Of a stretch of DNA of 64,000 nucleotides, positions 61,024 to 64,000 are shown piece after piece (position 1 is the first letter of the stretch; the number at the start of each line of letters is the position of its first letter). Source of the DNA: Trinickia terrae (GTDB taxonomy: Bacteria > Pseudomonadota > Gammaproteobacteria > Burkholderiales > Burkholderiaceae); the NCBI RefSeq assembly GCF_005144415.1, contig NZ_SWJE01000010.1, forward strand, positions 124,001-188,000. The letters run 5' to 3'. The position numbers were made by a program, and so were the translations under genes. The notes beneath the pieces were generated by a model, which saw only the letters and a program-made list of their open reading frames with translations, was not told the origin of the DNA and searched no databases.

Positions 61024-62535
61024 TCAGGCCCAGGCCGCCTTGCGCAGCGCGCCGATCGACAGATCCGCGGCAGCCAGCGGCGCCTCTCTGCATACGCCGC
61101 TCTTGAATACATAGATGTAGTCGCAGATCTCGAGCAGCTCTTCTTCCTCGCTCGAGACCACAATCACGCACCGCCCATCTTCGACCAGCTGCCGAATAAT
61201 GGCGTAGATGTCGGATTTCGCGCCGATATCGACGCCCTTCGTCGGTTCGTCAAGCAAGACGACCGCCGCATCTTCCTGGATGATGCGCGCGAAGAGCACC
61301 TTCTGCTGGTTCCCGCCGGACAATCCGGTAATGCGGCTCGACACTTGCCCTTTGATCCGCATCCGCTCGAGCAGCGCTTCGGCGGCGGCATGTGCCGATG
61401 CGTGCTGCACCAGCCCGAACCTCGAATACCGGTGAAGCGTCGACAGCACCACGTTCTGCAGCGCAGACATCGCCGGGATGAAGCCGTCTTTCTTGCGCTC
61501 TTCCGTCAGATAGGCAATGCCGCTCGCCATCGCGCCAATCGGCTCGCGCGCCCGGTACGCTCGCCCGCCCATTTCGACGCGGCCGCCGTCGATCCGATCG
61601 AGGCCGTACAACGCGCGGAGAAAGCGCGTGCGGCCGGAGCCCGCCAATCCGTAGATGCCGACGATCTCGCCCGCCTTGGCATCCAGCGAAACGTCCCGCA
61701 ACCATGGATTCGAAAGATTCCTGACCGTGATCGCGGATTTCGCGTCGCGGTCTTGAGCCTTTTTCTGCGAGCGCGGCGACTCGTGATGCTCTTCGCCGAC
61801 AATGCAGTCCATGATCCGTTGCTTGGTCGTCGGCCCCACGCGGTCCGTGAAGAGCTCGCGGCCGGCCATCAGAACCGTGGCGTCGTCGCAAACGCCCAGC
61901 ACTTCATCCAGCTTGTGCGAGACGAGCACGACGCCAATGCGCTTGGCAAGCGCGATTTGCTTGATCCTCGCGAGCAAGCCCTCCGCCTGCGCACCGCTGA
62001 GCGCGGTGGTGGGCTCGTCGAGAAACAGATAGCTCGCGTTCCGATCCAGGTTGGCGATGACCTCGATCATCTGCTTGTCCGGATGCGACAGATCGCGAAG
62101 CAGGTCCGTCGCGCGCACGTCGATGCCGTACTCGTCCAGCAAGCGCTGCGCATGGGCACGCATGCGCCGGTTGTCTCTCATGCCGTTGCGGGCAATCTCG
62201 CGGCCCAGGAAGAGATTCTCGGCCACCGTCAGCGCGGGGATCAAGCGCAACTCCTGATACACGCAGGCAACGCCATGCGACAGCGCCTCCGCCGGCGAGC
62301 GAAACGCGATCGGACTGCCATCGACCGACAGCGCGCCGGAGTCCGGCGTCTCGGCTCCGGCGAGAATCTTCATCAGCGTCGATTTGCCGGCTCCGTTATG
62401 CCCGAACAGACCGTGGATCTGGCCGGGCTTGACCACGAAATCGACACCGCGCAGCACCGCCACGTCGTTGTAGGACTTGCGAATGCCGGTAGCCCGATAG
62501 CCGCGATCCGTCTGACTCACGATCTCATCCGTCAT
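61024..62535 (-). CDS. Sugar ABC importer ATP-binding protein with two ABC domains (RbsA/MglA type)
   Basis: A 503-residue ATPase with two tandem ABC domains. Domain 1 has Walker A GHNGAGKST and Walker B YLFLDEPTTAL; domain 2 has the altered Walker A GLAGSGRTR, signature LSGGNQQKVLFARI and Walker B VVLLDEPTKGVDIG. This pairing of a normal and a GRT-type site is characteristic of the CUT2 sugar importers (ribose, galactose, xylose). The start may be ATG 62535 or GTG 62547; neither has a strong ribosome site. It lies 1-13 bp downstream of the binding-protein gene. Confidence 0.94.
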   Translation of the reverse strand: MTDEIVSQTDRGYRATGIRKSYNDVAVLRGVDFVVKPGQIHGLFGHNGAGKSTLMKILAGAETPDSGALSVDGSPIAFRSPAEALSHGVACVYQELRLIPALTVAENLFLGREIARNGMRDNRRMRAHAQRLLDEYGIDVRATDLLRDLSHPDKQMIEVIANLDRNASYLFLDEPTTALSGAQAEGLLARIKQIALAKRIGVVLVSHKLDEVLGVCDDATVLMAGRELFTDRVGPTTKQRIMDCIVGEEHHESPRSQKKAQDRDAKSAITVRNLSNPWLRDVSLDAKAGEIVGIYGLAGSGRTRFLRALYGLDRIDGGRVEMGGRAYRAREPIGAMASGIAYLTEERKKDGFIPAMSALQNVVLSTLHRYSRFGLVQHASAHAAAEALLERMRIKGQVSSRITGLSGGNQQKVLFARIIQEDAAVVLLDEPTKGVDIGAKSDIYAIIRQLVEDGRCVIVVSSEEEELLEICDYIYVFKSGVCREAPLAAADLSIGALRKAAWA

Positions 62536-62548
62536 GTTTGCGGCCACG

Positions 62549-63502
62549 CTAGTACGCGCTCTTCACCGCAGCCGCCGCGTTGGCCTGGTTGACGAGCACC
62601 GGCGCAACCGAGATGTTCGGCTCGATCGTGGCGTTGGCGAAGTACTTCTTGATTCCGTCGACCTGGATCTTTGCCAGCCCGGCCGGATCCTGAATGGCGC
62701 CGGCTTTCATCAGCGTATCGCCCGCAATGGCCTGAACGCCCCGTTTGTCCACGAAAGCGTATAGCTTGACCTTGCCCGCGAGCCCGGATTGCTGGATCGC
62801 GGCCAACGCCCCCAACGCAGACGGCTCGGTGTCCGAATAGACGATGTTCATGCGCGGATTGCCCTGCAGCATCTCGGTCGTCACCTTCAGCGACGTCGTT
62901 TCCTCGACCTTGCCGTTCACCAGCGCGACGACCTTGATGTTCGGATTGACGGCGATGGCCTCCTTGAATCCGGCATCGCGAGCGTTGGCGGCGACCGAAG
63001 TCGGCTCGCCGACGATGCCGACGACTGCCGAGCCCTGCGGCCCAAGGTCATGGACGAGCTGTTCGCCGATGTACTTGCCGCCCATTTTCTGATCCGTCTG
63101 CACCGACTGCACGACCTTCGCGCCGGCCCGCTTCAAGCCGTCGGGATCGGGCAGCAGGTTGATGGTGAAGACCGGAATGTTGGCCTTGTTGAGTTCGCCG
63201 ACCGAGGCCACGCAGGGACCGGAGGCAATGCAGTTGAGCGCGACCGCATCGACCTTCTGTTCGATCAGGCTCTGTACCTGCGACAACTGCTTCGCGACGT
63301 CGTTGTCGGCGATGAGCACTTTGACCTTGAAGCCGCTTGCTTTGCCGTTCTCCTCGAAGCTCTTCTTCATCGCGATGTAGTAAGGGTTGCTGAGGTTGGG
63401 CAGCGAGACGCCGATCGTCTTGTCCGCGGCGAGCGCCGACGATGCGAAGCATGCTGCCAGGATCGGCACGATCAAATAGTGGCTGAGCTGAACGGCTTTC
63501 AC
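62549..63502 (-). CDS. Sugar ABC importer periplasmic binding protein
   Basis: A 317-residue type I binding protein with a signal peptide (LSHYLIVPILAACFASSALA, cleavage near residue 26). The mature start KTIGVSLPNLSNPYYIAMKK is the RbsB-like first strand, followed by LIADNDVAKQLSQVQSLIEQ and AVALNCIASGPC. The ligand is probably a pentose, hexose or polyol; specificity cannot be read from sequence. Start is GTG 63502 with GGAGA nine nt upstream, because no ATG fits the signal peptide. It precedes the ATPase gene and follows the permease gene by 41 bp. Confidence 0.92.
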   Translation of the reverse strand: MKAVQLSHYLIVPILAACFASSALAADKTIGVSLPNLSNPYYIAMKKSFEENGKASGFKVKVLIADNDVAKQLSQVQSLIEQKVDAVALNCIASGPCVASVGELNKANIPVFTINLLPDPDGLKRAGAKVVQSVQTDQKMGGKYIGEQLVHDLGPQGSAVVGIVGEPTSVAANARDAGFKEAIAVNPNIKVVALVNGKVEETTSLKVTTEMLQGNPRMNIVYSDTEPSALGALAAIQQSGLAGKVKLYAFVDKRGVQAIAGDTLMKAGAIQDPAGLAKIQVDGIKKYFANATIEPNISVAPVLVNQANAAAAVKSAY

Positions 63503-63543
63503 GAATATGTCTCCAGGATTGGAATGGTCATCGATAACAGGCC

Positions 63544-64000
63544 TTAATGCTTTCTCGAGCGCATGGTGTCGAAGGTCACGCCGACGAGAATGATCAGTCC
63601 GATCACGAGCGGCTGCCAGTACGAGTCGACGTTGAGGACGTTCATCAGGTTCGAGATGGTCGCGACCAGCGTCGCGCCGATCGCCGCGCCGACGATGCTC
63701 CCCTTGCCGCCGAACAGGCTGACGCCCCCCACGACCGCGCCTGCGATCGAGAAAAACAGCTCGTCCCCACGGCCCGCCGTCGGATATCCGTTCATCAGTC
63801 TCGAGCCGTAGATGAGCCCGCCGCAGGCGCCGCAAAACCCGGAGATCGCATAGACGAGGATCGTCACCTTGCGCACGTTCACGCCGGCCAGCCTGGCCGC
63901 GTCCGCATTGCCGCCGACCGCATAGATGTGAGTGCCGAGAACGCTGCGCCGCAGAAACAGAATCGCGCTCACGGTCGTCATGCCGAGCGCGAGCACGGGA
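63544..64000 (-). CDS. Sugar ABC importer permease, C-terminal part (cut by window edge)
   Basis: The last ~151 residues of an RbsC-type permease; the 5' end lies beyond the window. Segments GTHIYAVGGNADAARLAGVN and VGGVSLFGGKGSIVGAAIGA are the conserved cytoplasmic loop and membrane motif of CUT2 permeases, and the end is hydrophobic (WQPLVIGLIILVGVTFD) with a short basic tail. It forms the channel for the importer whose binding protein and ATPase follow. Confidence 0.93.
   Translation of the reverse strand, partial: PVLALGMTTVSAILFLRRSVLGTHIYAVGGNADAARLAGVNVRKVTILVYAISGFCGACGGLIYGSRLMNGYPTAGRGDELFFSIAGAVVGGVSLFGGKGSIVGAAIGATLVATISNLMNVLNVDSYWQPLVIGLIILVGVTFDTMRSRKH

Overview
The window is a high-GC stretch of a beta-proteobacterial chromosome, most like Burkholderiaceae (Burkholderia, Paraburkholderia or Trinickia). 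The basis is family recognition and gene order: a tandem glycine riboswitch of proteobacterial type, an mdtABC efflux operon, the hopanoid genes hpnI-hpnJ-hpnK-hpnL, and an arginine-uptake and succinyltransferase locus resembling the aot/aru genes of Pseudomonas. No rRNA, tRNA, CRISPR array, prophage or intact insertion sequence was seen.

Layout. 0-5 kb: the 3' end of a LysR-type regulator, then a tandem glycine riboswitch in front of a D-amino-acid dehydrogenase-like gene, a short chemoreceptor remnant, and an azoR/VOC pair divergent from a single-cysteine HxlR regulator. 4-10 kb: an aromatic catabolic island in which 3-hydroxybenzoate is converted through gentisate, maleylpyruvate and fumarylpyruvate to central metabolites, with a LysR regulator and a 4,5-dihydroxyphthalate-decarboxylase-like gene on the other strand. 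10-19 kb: an IclR regulator and the mdtABC tripartite RND pump. 19-22.6 kb: small envelope proteins and a periplasmic peroxiredoxin. 22.7-29 kb: four signalling genes combining EAL, GGDEF and HDOD domains.

29-42 kb holds one arginine locus on the minus strand: permeases and ATPase (aotQ, aotM, aotP), an AraC/GlxA-type regulator (argR), the arginine succinyltransferase pathway (astC, aruF, aruG, astD, astB, astE) and, beyond a large inverted repeat, the binding protein aotJ. Many of these genes overlap by ATGA. 42-48 kb holds a BamE-like lipoprotein and hpnL-hpnK-hpnJ-hpnI, which in B. cenocepacia make the bacteriohopanetetrol cyclitol-ether head group. 48-55.7 kb contains a luciferase-like oxidoreductase, an exported alpha/beta hydrolase, a lipoprotein, glycogen genes glgC-glgA and pyridoxal kinase pdxY. 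55.8-58.1 kb is an accessory patch: an unknown Cys-rich protein (DUF2515-like), two paralogous small membrane-anchored proteins, and a leftover 3' end of a second copy of the large gene. The last part has a chemoreceptor, a DeoR regulator and the start of a sugar-type ABC importer cut by the window edge.

The observations I would look at first are: the tandem-duplicated module at 55.8-58.1 kb, which has the build of an effector/immunity locus; a dispersed hairpin element present before both aotP and glgC, whose two copies differ by two compensatory base-pair changes; and the 240-bp-arm inverted repeat between astE and aotJ.
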